DNA of 64,000 nucleotides from CBDBZL01 sp965213545 (lineage in GTDB: Bacteria; Pseudomonadota; Alphaproteobacteria; Sphingomonadales; Sphingomonadaceae): NCBI GenBank assembly GCA_965213545.1, contig CBDBZL010000001.1:496001-560000 (forward strand), read 5' to 3'. Each line of letters begins with the position of its first letter. Within the stretch, counting starts at the first letter, position 1. Of this stretch, positions 19,808 through 28,900 are shown one piece after another. The notes beneath the pieces are model-generated. The model searched no databases, was not told the DNA's origin, and was given only the letters and a program-made list of their open reading frames with translations. The position numbers and the translations under genes were made by a program.

Positions 19808-20290
19808 TCACGCCCGCCGGCTAGATCGGCGGGTCGCACCACGATTGCCCCCGGCCGTCAGAGCGATGCGCGGGGTATGCTGCGTGACAACGCTTGCCCC
19901 TGCGAAGTCGCTTCCTTCATCCAAGGGCCGGTAATTATACAGATGCAGCAGGCGGTCATTGGCGCGCTGGCGTTCCTGCTCGGCCCAGCTCCAGCGGCGA
20001 TAGCGGCTTACCGTATAACAGGCGCCCGGCCAGAAGCAGACCAGGACCAGCGCGCGGGTGGTCTCGTGCCAGTTCCAGCCGCCATGGATCAGCCACTCCG
20101 TCACCTCGTGCAGAACCGCGAAGGAACACGCCGCAAGCACGGCGGCAAGCGATCCGCGCCGGGTCCCCATGAGGACCAGACAGGCAAGATAGATGGCCAT
20201 TCCGGCATGAACCAGCATCAGGCCGGGCGTCATTCCCAGCTGCGAGGCGATCGTCCCGAGCGCGTCCTGATAGGCGATGGCCAGCTCCAT
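19808..20290 (-). CDS. Hypothetical membrane protein
   Basis: 160 aa from ATG 20290. Three hydrophobic segments are visible: MTPGLMLVHAGMAIYLACLVLMG, GSLAAVLAACSFAVLHEVTEWLIHGG and ETTRALVLVCFWPGACYTVS, followed by a basic cytoplasmic tail of about 60 residues. Two histidines and a glutamate lie in the second segment (LHEVTEWLIHGG). No family was recognised. The gene points away from the MATE transporter gene and toward acs, and sits in ordinary host composition, so it is likely a resident small integral-membrane protein rather than acquired. Confidence 0.7.
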   Translation of the reverse strand: MELAIAYQDALGTIASQLGMTPGLMLVHAGMAIYLACLVLMGTRRGSLAAVLAACSFAVLHEVTEWLIHGGWNWHETTRALVLVCFWPGACYTVSRYRRWSWAEQERQRANDRLLHLYNYRPLDEGSDFAGASVVTQHTPRIALTAGGNRGATRRSSRRA

Positions 20291-20375
20291 ACGACGTGGC
20301 TTATCGGCAAAGCCTTAGCATCGGGTTAAAACGTGTGCGCATGACGTGCCCGCCCGTCCGCGCTAGACCCGCACA

Positions 20376-21863
20376 GTGATCGCGCCCACCCCGCCAGGAG
20401 GTCCCACTTCGCCAGGCCCCACCCCGCCAGGGCCCACCCAGCCTGACCCCGCCCAGGCTGAACCCGCCCGGCCTGATCCTGTATCCGGCCCCATATCCGC
20501 GCAGCGCGCACCGCTGACCCGCGCCTCGGTCTTCGCGCAGGCCTGGCCGATCATGCTGGGCCAGGCGGCGATCCCGCTTGTGGGCCTGGTCGATGCAACC
20601 ATCATCGGCCGCACCGGCGATGCCGCCGCACTTGCGGGCGTCGCGTTGGGGGCGAGCGTCATCACGCTGGTATTCTGGAGCTTCGGCTTCCTCAGGATGG
20701 GCATGACCGGCCTCACCGCGCAGGCCGATGGGCGGGGCGAGCGCGCCGAGGTGGAAGCGCTGCTGCTGCGCGGCCTGATCATCGGCGGCGCCATCGGTCT
20801 GGTGCTGCTCGCTTGCCGCACGCCGCTGACGGACTTGGCTTTCGGCATCCTGGCGGGCGGCGAGGCGGTTACCCAAGAGGCCATGGCCTATGCCGGCGCA
20901 CGGTTCGCCGGCGCACCCGCCGCGCTGGTCGTCTTCGCCGTCAATGGATGGCTGCTGGGGCTTGGCCGCACCCGCGCCGCGCTGGCCCTCCAGCTGGTGC
21001 TCAATTGCGCCAACATCGTGCTCGACATCGCGTTCGTCTGGGGATTGGGACTGTCCGCCTATGGCGTGGGCCTGGGAACCGCGCTGGCCGAATGGCTTGC
21101 CGCCATCGCCGGGCTCATCATCGCCGGGCGGGCGGCGGGCGGAGGACTGCGCGCGCTGATCGCCCGTGTGCCCCCCTCGCTCATCTTCGCGCGCGCCGGC
21201 CTTGCCAGGCTGTTCGCCGTCAACCGCGACCTGATGATCCGAACCGTGGCGCTGCTCTTCCTGTTCGCCTGGTTCGCCAATGCCGGGGCGCGGCTGGGGG
21301 CGACCGAATTGGCGGCAAATCATGTGCTGCTGCAATTCATCAACCTGGCCGCATTCATCCTGGACGCCTTCGCCTTCACCGCCGAATCGCGGGTGGGCAA
21401 TGCCATCGCCCGCCGCTCGCGACCCGAATTCGACCGGGCGGTGCGGCTGACCGGCGAGTTCTCGCTGGCCGCTGGTGTGCTGCTGGGCGCCCTGTTCCTT
21501 GTGGCGGGCGGACCGATGGTCGCGCTCATCACCGCCAGTCCCGAAGTGCGCGCCGAGGCGATGCGCTTCGTGCCCTTTGTCGCCGCCATCCCGCTCGTTG
21601 GTATGCCGAGCTGGCTGCTCGACGGCATCTTCATCGGCGCCACACGCGGCGCTGCGCTGCGCAAGGCGGGCGTGGCCGCGACCGTGCTATACCTGGCGCT
21701 TGATCTGTCGCTTCGGCCGCTGGGCAATCTGGGCGTGTGGCTCGCGCTTACCGCCAGCTATTTCTTTCGCGCCGGCGGTCTGGCGCTCTATCTGCCCGCC
21801 CTCCTGGCCACGCTCGACCAGGTCCCTGCGAGCCCGGCCGGCCGATCCCGCGGTCAAGCGTGA
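20376..21863 (+). CDS. MATE-family efflux transporter, DinF-like
   Basis: 495 aa from GTG 20376. After a Pro-rich N-terminus of about 45 residues built from short repeats (GPTPPGPTQPDPAQ), the protein shows the MATE core: SVFAQAWPIMLGQAAIPLVGLVDATIIGRTGD, LRMGMTGLTAQADGRGE and roughly 12 membrane helices. The TAQA/VDATIIGR pattern fits the DinF branch, cation-driven antiporters for drugs or oxidised compounds. No LexA box was found upstream, unlike E. coli dinF. The Pro-rich head has no start alternative before the first helix, so it may be translated. Confidence 0.92.
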   Translation: MIAPTPPGGPTSPGPTPPGPTQPDPAQAEPARPDPVSGPISAQRAPLTRASVFAQAWPIMLGQAAIPLVGLVDATIIGRTGDAAALAGVALGASVITLVFWSFGFLRMGMTGLTAQADGRGERAEVEALLLRGLIIGGAIGLVLLACRTPLTDLAFGILAGGEAVTQEAMAYAGARFAGAPAALVVFAVNGWLLGLGRTRAALALQLVLNCANIVLDIAFVWGLGLSAYGVGLGTALAEWLAAIAGLIIAGRAAGGGLRALIARVPPSLIFARAGLARLFAVNRDLMIRTVALLFLFAWFANAGARLGATELAANHVLLQFINLAAFILDAFAFTAESRVGNAIARRSRPEFDRAVRLTGEFSLAAGVLLGALFLVAGGPMVALITASPEVRAEAMRFVPFVAAIPLVGMPSWLLDGIFIGATRGAALRKAGVAATVLYLALDLSLRPLGNLGVWLALTASYFFRAGGLALYLPALLATLDQVPASPAGRSRGQA

Positions 21864-21941
21864 GGCACCATCAGCATCCGACCGGCAGTGCCTGCCGCCA
21901 AAAGGGTTGACGCAAGGCTAAGTTTGCGGTGCGTGAGATCG

Positions 21942-22475
21942 ATGGCCCGCCTTATCGCCGCCCTGCTTGCCTTCGCCGCCATCATCGTGGCCGCGCCGGC
22001 GTTCGCCGAGGTGCGCGCCCATTTCCATAGCTTCAACGGCTCGGTGCTCGTCGGCCGCTATCCGCATACCTTCGTCGTCTTCGAGGGTGAGCTCGAACGA
22101 ACGGGCGAGCGGATCGACGAGAACTGGGGCTTTTCCGCACGCCGCAGCTCGCTCGCCGCATTGCGTGGGATGCCGGTGGAGCACATGATGCTGTCCGAAA
22201 AGCCGGCGACTATCGGCAGGACCAACCGCCATTTCACGCTGATCCTGAGCGATGAGCAGTTTTACCTGCTGAAGCGCGAGATCGCCGCCTGGCGCGATGC
22301 ACCCGGCAAGTTCTACGACCTCGACACCAGAAACTGCATCCATTTCATCGGCCGGCTCGCCGAACTGGCCGGGCTCAAGGTGGAATATCCGCCCGACATG
22401 CTGCGCAAGCCCAAGGCCTGGCTCAACCACATCACCGCGCTCAATCCGCAGCTGAATGCGGAGCAGGTGCGCTGA
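21942..22475 (+). CDS. Secreted conserved hypothetical protein
   Basis: 177 aa from ATG 21942. A signal peptide (MARLIAALLAFAAIIVAAPAFA) is followed by a globular domain with EVRAHFHSFNGSVLVGRYPHTFVVFEGEL and a Cys/His pair in FYDLDTRNCIHFIGRLAEL. The NC-x-H arrangement near the C-terminus is reminiscent of papain-like NlpC/P60 or related permuted cysteine peptidases, but that is a weak analogy. Function unknown, location periplasmic. It lies between the MATE gene and the 2OG oxygenase gene, all in the same direction; no operon can be proved. Confidence 0.75.
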   Translation: MARLIAALLAFAAIIVAAPAFAEVRAHFHSFNGSVLVGRYPHTFVVFEGELERTGERIDENWGFSARRSSLAALRGMPVEHMMLSEKPATIGRTNRHFTLILSDEQFYLLKREIAAWRDAPGKFYDLDTRNCIHFIGRLAELAGLKVEYPPDMLRKPKAWLNHITALNPQLNAEQVR

Positions 22476-22562
22476 GCCGCGACGCGGCGCCCGGCGCTGC
22501 GGCCCGGCTTTCATTCGGCAGGCGTCGGTGATAGCGGCCCGCACGCGCGGCTGGAGGCGGTG

Positions 22563-23489
22563 ATGCAGCAGGCCAGGAACACGAACACGGTCGAACGCCT
22601 CGGCGCGTTCGAGGTGCCCGTGTTCGCCAGGCGCTTCTCACAAGGCGACGACGGGGACGGGATCGATGCCCGGCTCGCGACCGCAGTGCTGGCCCGCATG
22701 CAGCGCGGCTCGGGGGAGATATCGTCCAATGAAGGGGGCGGCTGGCACTCGCCCCGCGACCTGCACACTTGGTCCGAGCCGGTGGTGGCGACCTTCCTCG
22801 AGCGGATCGAGCAGATGCTGGCCGCCATCATCCGCGCGACCACTCCCGATGCTCCGGAGCAATTGTTCGACGGCTGGCTGATCTCCGCCTGGGCCAATGT
22901 CAACGGCAAGGGCGCGTCGAACCGGTCGCACTCGCATTTCTGGTCGCGGCGCCGCGCGCTGTGGTCGGGGGTTTACTATGTCGACCCGGGATCGGCGGCG
23001 GATGGTGAGGACATCTCGGGGCGGACCATCTTCGAGGATCGCGTTCTGGTGCCCCGCCCGCTGCATGGTGGCGGCGCGCCTTTCGCGGCCGAGCTGGCGG
23101 TTGTCCCGCGCGCCGGCACGATGGTCATGTTTCCCGCCACGCTCGCCCACCGGGTAGAGCCCTATCGCGGGGAGGCAAAGCGCATCACGCTGGCCTGGAA
23201 CTTGTATCACCCCGGCTTCGCGATCCCGCTCTATGATGACGAGAGCTTGCTCGCCGGGATCACGCTGCCGGCAAGGTGGACCCGGCTGAAGCCGCTCGCT
23301 CGCAGGCTGCCGCTTGTCGGCAAGCGGATTTCGTGGGCGCGCCCGCCGATGGGCGAGGATCTGGCCCGGCCGCTCGAGCAGGTTCTGGACGGCAGTATGG
23401 CAGGCCCGCTGCGGCGCGCCGAACCGCCCGTCGCCCCCGCCGCCCCTGTCTCCCCTACCGCCCCTGTCCCCCCTATCGCCCCGGCCTGA
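22563..23489 (+). CDS. Putative 2OG-Fe(II) oxygenase (TIGR02466-type)
   Basis: 308 aa from ATG 22563. The double-stranded beta-helix signature of this family is clear: WANVNGKGASNRSHSHFWS with H123/H125, LWSGVYYVDPG, TMVMFPATLAHRVEPYRGE with H196, and RITLAWNL with R207 as the likely 2-oxoglutarate ligand. The C-terminal 80 residues extend beyond the fold and end in a Pro/Ala/Val repeat (EPPVAPAAPVSPTAPVPP). The substrate is unknown. An in-frame GTG directly precedes the ATG. It lies 36 bp upstream of argG in the same direction. Confidence 0.82.
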   Translation: MQQARNTNTVERLGAFEVPVFARRFSQGDDGDGIDARLATAVLARMQRGSGEISSNEGGGWHSPRDLHTWSEPVVATFLERIEQMLAAIIRATTPDAPEQLFDGWLISAWANVNGKGASNRSHSHFWSRRRALWSGVYYVDPGSAADGEDISGRTIFEDRVLVPRPLHGGGAPFAAELAVVPRAGTMVMFPATLAHRVEPYRGEAKRITLAWNLYHPGFAIPLYDDESLLAGITLPARWTRLKPLARRLPLVGKRISWARPPMGEDLARPLEQVLDGSMAGPLRRAEPPVAPAAPVSPTAPVPPIAPA

Positions 23490-23525
23490 CGGGCCGCCCC
23501 TGCGCCAACCGGTCAAGGAGCTTTC

Positions 23526-24767
23526 ATGTCGCACCAACCCCCGCCGATACGCCGCGTCGTCCTCGCATTCTCGGGCGGGCTCGATACCAGCGTCATCCTC
23601 AAATGGCTCCAGGTCGAGCGCGGGCTGGAGGTGGTCACCTTCACCGCCGACCTGGGCCAGGGCGAGGAGCTGGGGCCCGCGCGCCGGGCGGCGCAGGCGA
23701 TGGGCGTTCCCGATAGCGATATCCATATCGAGGACCTGCGCGAGGAATTCGTGCGCGATTACGTGTTCCCCATGATGCGCGCCAACGCCCGCTACGAGGG
23801 CGATTACCTGCTCGGCACCAGCATCGCCCGCCCGCTCATCGCCAAGCGGCTGGTTGAGATCGCGCGCGAAACGGGCGCCGATGCAATCGCGCACGGAGCC
23901 ACGGGCAAGGGCAACGACCAGGTCCGCTTCGAGCTTTGTGCCTATGCGCTCGACCCCGACATCCGCGTCATCGCCCCCTGGCGCGAATGGGAGCTGGCGA
24001 GCCGCAGCGCACTGGTCGAATGGGCGCAAGCGCACCAAATCACCGTGCCGAAGGACAAGCGCGGCGAAAGCCCGTTCTCGACCGATGCCAACCTGCTGCA
24101 CACCTCCTCCGAGGGCAAGGTGCTCGAGGATCCCTGGGAAGAGGTGCCCGACTACGTCTATTCGCGCACGCTCGATCCACAGGAGGCTCCGGACCAAAGC
24201 GAAACCGTCGAGATCGGCTTCGAGCGCGGCGACGGCGTCGCCCTGAACGGCCAGGCGATGAGCCCGGCCACGCTGCTTGCCGCCCTGAACGAGTTGGGGC
24301 GTCGGCATGGTATCGGCCGGCTGGACCTGGTGGAGAACCGTTTCGTGGGGATGAAGAGCCGCGGGCTGTACGAGACGCCGGGCGGAACGATCTATGCCGC
24401 CGCCCATCGCGGTATCGAGCAGCTGACGCTCGATCGCGGCGCCGCGCATCTCAAGGACGAGCTGATGCCGCGCTATGCCGAGCTGGTCTATAACGGCCTG
24501 TGGTTCAGCCCCGAGCGAGCGATGCTGCAGGCCGCGGTCGACCTTAGCCAGGAGAAGGTGGCCGGCACCGTGCGGCTCAGGCTGTACAAGGGCAGTGCCC
24601 AGGTCATTGGGCGCAAGTCGGACCAGTCGCTCTATTCCGAGCAGCACGTCACCTTCGAGGATGACGCGGGCGCCTACGACCAGAAGGACGCGGCGGGGTT
24701 CATCGCGCTCAACGCATTGCGGCTGAGGCTACTGGCACGGCGGGATCGGAGCGGCGAAGGCTCCTAG
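23526..24767 (+). CDS. argG: Argininosuccinate synthase
   Basis: 413 aa from ATG 23526, with AAGGAG upstream. Joins citrulline and aspartate using ATP, giving argininosuccinate for arginine synthesis. The ATP PP-loop AFSGGLDTS spans residues 14-22; YLLGTSIARPLIAKRLVEIA, GATGKGNDQVRFE, SPFSTDANLLHTSSEGKVLEDPW and RFVGMKSRGLYETPGG-type segments are all present. Length is normal. No arginine operator is visible in the short upstream interval, and argH is not adjacent. Confidence 0.97.
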   Translation: MSHQPPPIRRVVLAFSGGLDTSVILKWLQVERGLEVVTFTADLGQGEELGPARRAAQAMGVPDSDIHIEDLREEFVRDYVFPMMRANARYEGDYLLGTSIARPLIAKRLVEIARETGADAIAHGATGKGNDQVRFELCAYALDPDIRVIAPWREWELASRSALVEWAQAHQITVPKDKRGESPFSTDANLLHTSSEGKVLEDPWEEVPDYVYSRTLDPQEAPDQSETVEIGFERGDGVALNGQAMSPATLLAALNELGRRHGIGRLDLVENRFVGMKSRGLYETPGGTIYAAAHRGIEQLTLDRGAAHLKDELMPRYAELVYNGLWFSPERAMLQAAVDLSQEKVAGTVRLRLYKGSAQVIGRKSDQSLYSEQHVTFEDDAGAYDQKDAAGFIALNALRLRLLARRDRSGEGS

Positions 24768-25045
24768 CTGGCGACCGCGTGCGGGGTATCGCGACGCGCG
24801 ACGGGGCAATCGCCAGGCAGACCGGTCGGAATGAAGCGGGCGAATCTCGCTGTTTCCACCAAGCGGGGTAGCCGGCTCCGCTCCAAGTCCCCGTGCGCCA
24901 ACCCCATTCATACGGTTAAAACTTGATGAATGTTTACGACCACCCGAACCCCTTTCGCGGTGAGCCGCGCCCGGGTGGGTAGACCGCCAATCATGGCAAG
25001 TTTAGGGCAGCACCTAGTTTCGTAAGTTACAAAAGGACGGGATCG

Positions 25046-25612
25046 ATGAGCTTCATGACGCGCCTGGCGTTGCCGGGTGGCGCGCTGCTCGCGCTCGCCG
25101 GATTGGCCGCTTCAGGCCATGCCGAACAGTTCGACGCCGTCTCGCCCGAAACCGCCGCGCCCGTGGTTCAGACCGACGGTCCGCGCTTCCAGCTGTCCGC
25201 CGAGGCAGCGCTGGAGCAGGAGCTTCAATCTTACGAGGTGGCGATTTCGGTTCCCACGGCTGCCGACCTGGCGCTCGACATCGCGGCGGTCGAGCCGGCC
25301 GAGGAGCCTGACGCCAAGGCGCTGGGCACGGGTGTCGCCAGCTTCTACGGGCAGCGTTTCGCCGGCCGACCCACCGCCAGTGGCGAGAGGTTCAATCCAC
25401 AAGCGCTCACCGCCGCCCACCGCACGCTGCCCTTCGGCAGCAAGGTGCGGGTGACCAATGCGGCGAACGGGCGTTCGGTCGTGGTGCGGATCAATGATCG
25501 CGGGCCGTTCCACGGCGGCCGCCAGATCGACCTCTCGCGCGGTGCGGCCGAACGGATCGGCCTGGTCTCGCGCGGTCACGGCAAGGTCGAGATGGAGCTG
25601 CTCTCCGGCTGA
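25046..25612 (+). CDS. RlpA-like septal/cell-wall protein
   Basis: 188 aa from ATG 25046, with AAAGGACGG upstream; ATG 25055 is an alternative. A signal peptide (MTRLALPGGALLALAGLAASGHA) precedes a linker of about 70 residues and a C-terminal double-psi beta-barrel of the RlpA family (about residues 95-188): GVASFYGQRFAGRPTASGERFNP, TAAHRTLPFGSKVRVTN, VVVRINDRGPFHGGRQIDLS. The conserved DRGPF and the aspartate of QIDLS are intact, as in the lytic transglycosylase group. No SPOR domain is present, so septal targeting would be indirect. Monocistronic. Confidence 0.9.
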   Translation: MSFMTRLALPGGALLALAGLAASGHAEQFDAVSPETAAPVVQTDGPRFQLSAEAALEQELQSYEVAISVPTAADLALDIAAVEPAEEPDAKALGTGVASFYGQRFAGRPTASGERFNPQALTAAHRTLPFGSKVRVTNAANGRSVVVRINDRGPFHGGRQIDLSRGAAERIGLVSRGHGKVEMELLSG

Positions 25613-25731
25613 TAAGGCCCGGGGGCTGTCGAACGCTCTACCACCAACCGGCCCCCCCGCCCTAACTCAGGTCCGCGCGCGCTTGCGAGCAACGCGCGCC
25701 TCGGGCACATCGCCAGGCGGGAGGCCCGGCA

Positions 25732-27348
25732 ATGACCAACACGCTCCATTACGGCGACAACCTGCACGTCCTGCGCGAGCATATCGCGGACCAGAGCGTG
25801 GACCTCATCTATCTCGACCCGCCGTTCAACTCGAACGCCAATTACAACATCCTGTTCAAGTCGCCCGAGGGGCAAAGCTCGGAAAGCCAGATCGAGGCGT
25901 TCGAGGACACCTGGCACTGGAACGAGAGCGCGGAAGCCGCCTTCGACGAGGTCATGCGCAGCGGCAATACAGACGCCTTCACGCTGCTTCGGGCGATGCG
26001 CGACTTCCTGGGCGAGAACGACATGATGGCCTATCTCGCCATGATGGCGGTGCGGCTCTTGGAACTGCACCGGGTGCTCAAGCCGACCGGCTCGCTCTAC
26101 CTGCACTGCGACCCTACCGCGAGCCATTACCTCAAGCTGCTGCTGGATGGGGTATTTGGGGCAAACCGATTTCAGACCGAGCTAGTTTGGAAACGAACAT
26201 TCGCACATGGAAATGTCGGCCGCGCATACGGCGACGTAACAGACACGATTTTCTTTTACAGCAAAGGCGACGGATATACTTGGAATCAACAGTTCACACA
26301 GGTTCTCGGCGAAAAGCTCGATAAGAAATATCCTAATGTGGATAAAGATGGGCGGCGCTGGCAGTCGGTGACACTTAGAAATCCCGGCGTAAGGCCTAAC
26401 CTCCATTACCCCTACACCGCATCGAATGGCATTATATATCAGCCACATCCCAATGGGTGGTCCTGCAACCTTGCACGAATGGAGAAATATGATCGAGAGG
26501 GCCGACTTCATTATCCCACAAAGGAGCATGGCGCCCTGCGGCTGAGAATGTATGAGGATGAGAGTAAGGGGGAGCGCCTTCAGTCCCTGTGGGCGGACAT
26601 TCCGCCGTTGTCTGCAAATGCCCAAGAACGCCTCGGCTACCCCACCCAGAAACCCCTCGCCCTGCTCGAGCGCATCATCGCCGCCTCCTCCAACGAGGGC
26701 GATGTGGTGCTCGACCCGTTCTGCGGCTGTGGCACCGCGGTCCATGCGGCCGAGAAGCTGGGCCGGCGCTGGATCGGCATCGACGTGACGCATCTCGCCG
26801 TCGGTCTCATTGAAAAGCGCATGACCGACGCCTTCCCCGGCATTGAATTCGACGTGAAGGGCCGCCCGCAATCGCTTTCCGCCGCGCTGAACCTTGCGGA
26901 GCGCGACAAGCACCAGTTCGAGTTGTGGGCGCTCTCGGTTGTCGACGCGGTGCCGTGGAAGGGCGGGCGCAAGGGCGCAGACACCGGCATCGACGGCATC
27001 ATCTGGTTCAAGCCCGACGGCAAGCGCACCGAAAAGGCCATCGTCGAGGTCAAGGGCGGCGGCGTCGGGGTCAAGGATATCGGTCGGCTGGCGCAGGTGA
27101 TGCAACGCGAGGGCGCGCCGCTCGGCGTATTCATTACCGCACAAAATCCGACGCGGGCGATGGAGCGCGATGCCGCCAGCGTTGGCGTGTGGGAGAACGC
27201 GCTTACCGGCCGCCGCCACCCGCGCCTCCAGATCATCACGCTGGCCGAGCTGTTCCAGAACAAGCTGCCGGACATCCCCTGGGTCGATGGCAGCATGGTC
27301 AAGAAGGCCCGGCGTGAGGACAGGGGCAGGCAGGAGAAGCTGTTGTGA
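25732..27348 (+). CDS. Site-specific DNA methyltransferase fused to a restriction-endonuclease-like domain
   Basis: 538 aa from ATG 25732. Beta-class amino-methyltransferase order: catalytic motif IV DPPF (29-32) first, SAM motif DPFCGCGT (328-335) after the central region. N6-adenine or N4-cytosine methylation is expected. The C-terminal 140 residues carry a PD-(D/E)xK-like pattern: D421 in TGIDGIIWF and E439-V-K441 in AIVEVKGGG, as in Mrr-type nuclease domains. The central part (about residues 140-296, DNA 26150-26620) is visibly AT-richer than both flanks, as expected for an exchanged target-recognition domain. Stop and next start overlap (GTGA). No separate restriction gene is adjacent. 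Confidence 0.9.
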   Translation: MTNTLHYGDNLHVLREHIADQSVDLIYLDPPFNSNANYNILFKSPEGQSSESQIEAFEDTWHWNESAEAAFDEVMRSGNTDAFTLLRAMRDFLGENDMMAYLAMMAVRLLELHRVLKPTGSLYLHCDPTASHYLKLLLDGVFGANRFQTELVWKRTFAHGNVGRAYGDVTDTIFFYSKGDGYTWNQQFTQVLGEKLDKKYPNVDKDGRRWQSVTLRNPGVRPNLHYPYTASNGIIYQPHPNGWSCNLARMEKYDREGRLHYPTKEHGALRLRMYEDESKGERLQSLWADIPPLSANAQERLGYPTQKPLALLERIIAASSNEGDVVLDPFCGCGTAVHAAEKLGRRWIGIDVTHLAVGLIEKRMTDAFPGIEFDVKGRPQSLSAALNLAERDKHQFELWALSVVDAVPWKGGRKGADTGIDGIIWFKPDGKRTEKAIVEVKGGGVGVKDIGRLAQVMQREGAPLGVFITAQNPTRAMERDAASVGVWENALTGRRHPRLQIITLAELFQNKLPDIPWVDGSMVKKARREDRGRQEKLL

Positions 27349-27575
27349 CCGACGTTAAGAGTGCCGCACTTAATGCCATTATCGCGGCAGCCGACTTGTG
27401 GGATAGGACAGTCGAACGCAACGCCGCCATATCGTCGGATGCGGAACTGGCCGAAGCAGCGCAGCGTCTGTCGGAGCTGATTGGCACCTTCTACCAGCAA
27501 GCCGGGCGCGCTTTGCTTGACGAGGGGCGGCTCCACTCCACACGCGAGGAACGCGGCAGGGGGAAGCTGCTTTAG
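27345..27575 (+). CDS. Small protein coupled to the DNA methyltransferase
   Basis: 76 aa from GTG 27345, overlapping the methyltransferase stop by four bases, so translation is probably coupled. The protein is predicted helical (LNAIIAAADLWDRTVERN, LAEAAQRLSELIGTFYQQAGRALLDE). Its last residues (REERGRGKLL) resemble the tail of the methyltransferase itself (REDRGRQEKLL). No family recognised; a regulator, specificity partner or inhibitor of the methyltransferase-nuclease is possible. Its stop overlaps the convergent OmpA gene by 4 bp. Confidence 0.65.
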   Translation: MTDVKSAALNAIIAAADLWDRTVERNAAISSDAELAEAAQRLSELIGTFYQQAGRALLDEGRLHSTREERGRGKLL

Positions 27576-28153
27576 TTGGGTAGCGAGATTTCCACCCGAC
27601 GATTGAGCGCGCGGCCGGCGGGGTCGTCCTTGCCGTCCGCCGTGGTGTTGGGAGCGATCGGGTCGCGCTCGCCACGCCCGGTCACGGACATGGCGCGCTG
27701 GCGCACCCCGACCTGCTCTTGAAGCCAGTCGCGTACCGCCTGCGCCCGGCGCAGCGAAAGGTCGTCATTATGCGCGTCCAACCCCTTGGCATCGGTATGG
27801 CCGATTACCTCGATGGCTCCCTGGGGCGCGTCACGAATGATCGAGGCGGCATTGCGCAATGTATCGAGCGCTTCTGCTTTGAGCGCCGCTTCATCGAAGT
27901 CGAAAAGCACATCGGCGGGCAGTTCGAGGATGCGCTGCGTTCCCTCGATCCGGCTGCCCAACCCGCTGACCTTGGCTGACAGGTTGGAGGTGGCCGAGCT
28001 TAGCCCATTGCCAGCATCGGGGCGCGCGGGCTCCGGCGCTTGAGCCGTAGGGCGGCTCTGGGGCTCGACAGGCGGCGGCGACCCGCTGTCCTGATCACCG
28101 CATCCCGCCAGCGCCAGCGCCAGCAGGCCCAACAACACACACGCAAACCGCAT
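27572..28153 (-). CDS. OmpA-family peptidoglycan-associated lipoprotein
   Basis: 193 aa from ATG 28153, whose first base overlaps the upstream gene's TGA. A lipoprotein signal (MRFACVLLGLLALALAGC) is followed by a Pro-rich linker and an OmpA C-terminal domain: ILELPADVLFDFDEAALKAEAL, IEVIGHTDAKGLDAHNDDLSLRRAQAVRDWL and a final ALNRRVEISL. Residues contacting diaminopimelate (D and R in this fold) are in place. It should tether the outer membrane to peptidoglycan. Translationally linked to the preceding lipoprotein gene, so the two probably act together. Confidence 0.88.
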   Translation of the reverse strand: MRFACVLLGLLALALAGCGDQDSGSPPPVEPQSRPTAQAPEPARPDAGNGLSSATSNLSAKVSGLGSRIEGTQRILELPADVLFDFDEAALKAEALDTLRNAASIIRDAPQGAIEVIGHTDAKGLDAHNDDLSLRRAQAVRDWLQEQVGVRQRAMSVTGRGERDPIAPNTTADGKDDPAGRALNRRVEISLPN

Positions 28154-28704
28154 CAACGACGGACCGGGATGCCGTCGAACGAGCCCACTTCCGGAATGCC
28201 TATGGAAATAGTCTGCGCGCTTGGATCGGGTGCAGCGAACTTGATCCAGGCGACGTCGCCTTCCCCTTTGAGGAACAACCGTTCGTTGCGCGCGCCTTGC
28301 AGGGGTGAGGCCAGCCATTGGCCCCCATCATCCTTCAATACGCCGATCCTTTTGGCGGTCGCATCCTCGATGATGCTTATCTCCTCGATGGGCACGCTCT
28401 TGTTGGCCCTGCCATTCCTGATGCCGATCTGCACGGTCAGAATATCGCCCGTCACATCCGCTTTTTGCAGATCGACCATGGTTCCGCGCGGTCCGGGCTC
28501 GCTCGCGAGGGGAACGATCGCATCGCTGCCGGTGCCATCGGCAGGCGCAGGTGGGCTTGCCGGCTGTGCTGCCACCCGTTCGACCGGCGATCCTTGCGTC
28601 TCCGGAACAGGGTCTACCACGTCCCCATCGTCGCTGGCGCTGCAGGCGATAAGCGCCAGTGCGGCGGGCACACCCAGCGCGGCGGCAATGTATGAGACCT
28701 TCAT
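28153..28704 (-). CDS. Hypothetical lipoprotein in operon with the OmpA-like gene
   Basis: 183 aa from ATG 28704, with GGAGG upstream. The signal MKVSYIAAALGVPAALALIAC ends in a lipobox. The mature domain begins with a Pro/Ala linker and continues as a beta-rich region (MVDLQKADVTGDILTVQIGIRNG, SVPIEEISIIEDATAKRIGVLKDD, GDVAWIKFAAPDP, SIGIPEVGSFDGIPV), similar in style to telokin-like or DUF4352-like accessory lipoproteins. Function unknown. The TGATG overlap with the OmpA-like gene indicates a two-gene envelope operon. Confidence 0.8.
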   Translation of the reverse strand: MKVSYIAAALGVPAALALIACSASDDGDVVDPVPETQGSPVERVAAQPASPPAPADGTGSDAIVPLASEPGPRGTMVDLQKADVTGDILTVQIGIRNGRANKSVPIEEISIIEDATAKRIGVLKDDGGQWLASPLQGARNERLFLKGEGDVAWIKFAAPDPSAQTISIGIPEVGSFDGIPVRR

Positions 28705-28900
28705 TGAGCTCCCTCCTCGGATGGCCAAACCATCTACCAAAGTTTTCCCGGCCATGCCAAATGGGTTTCATTCAACATGGGCCTGATCCCTGTCGAAGCA
28801 GCAGACCTTTGTTCCACATGACATTCGGGTGCCAACAAGCCGCAACCTGGCTGCGGGGTTCGACATAATCTTGCCAAAAAGGGAAGCCATCGGGCGCATC

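Noticed and set aside
19575..19934. 119-codon plus-strand frame between acs and the membrane-protein gene
   Set aside because: Runs into the antisense of the 19808-20290 gene and has no protein-like segments.
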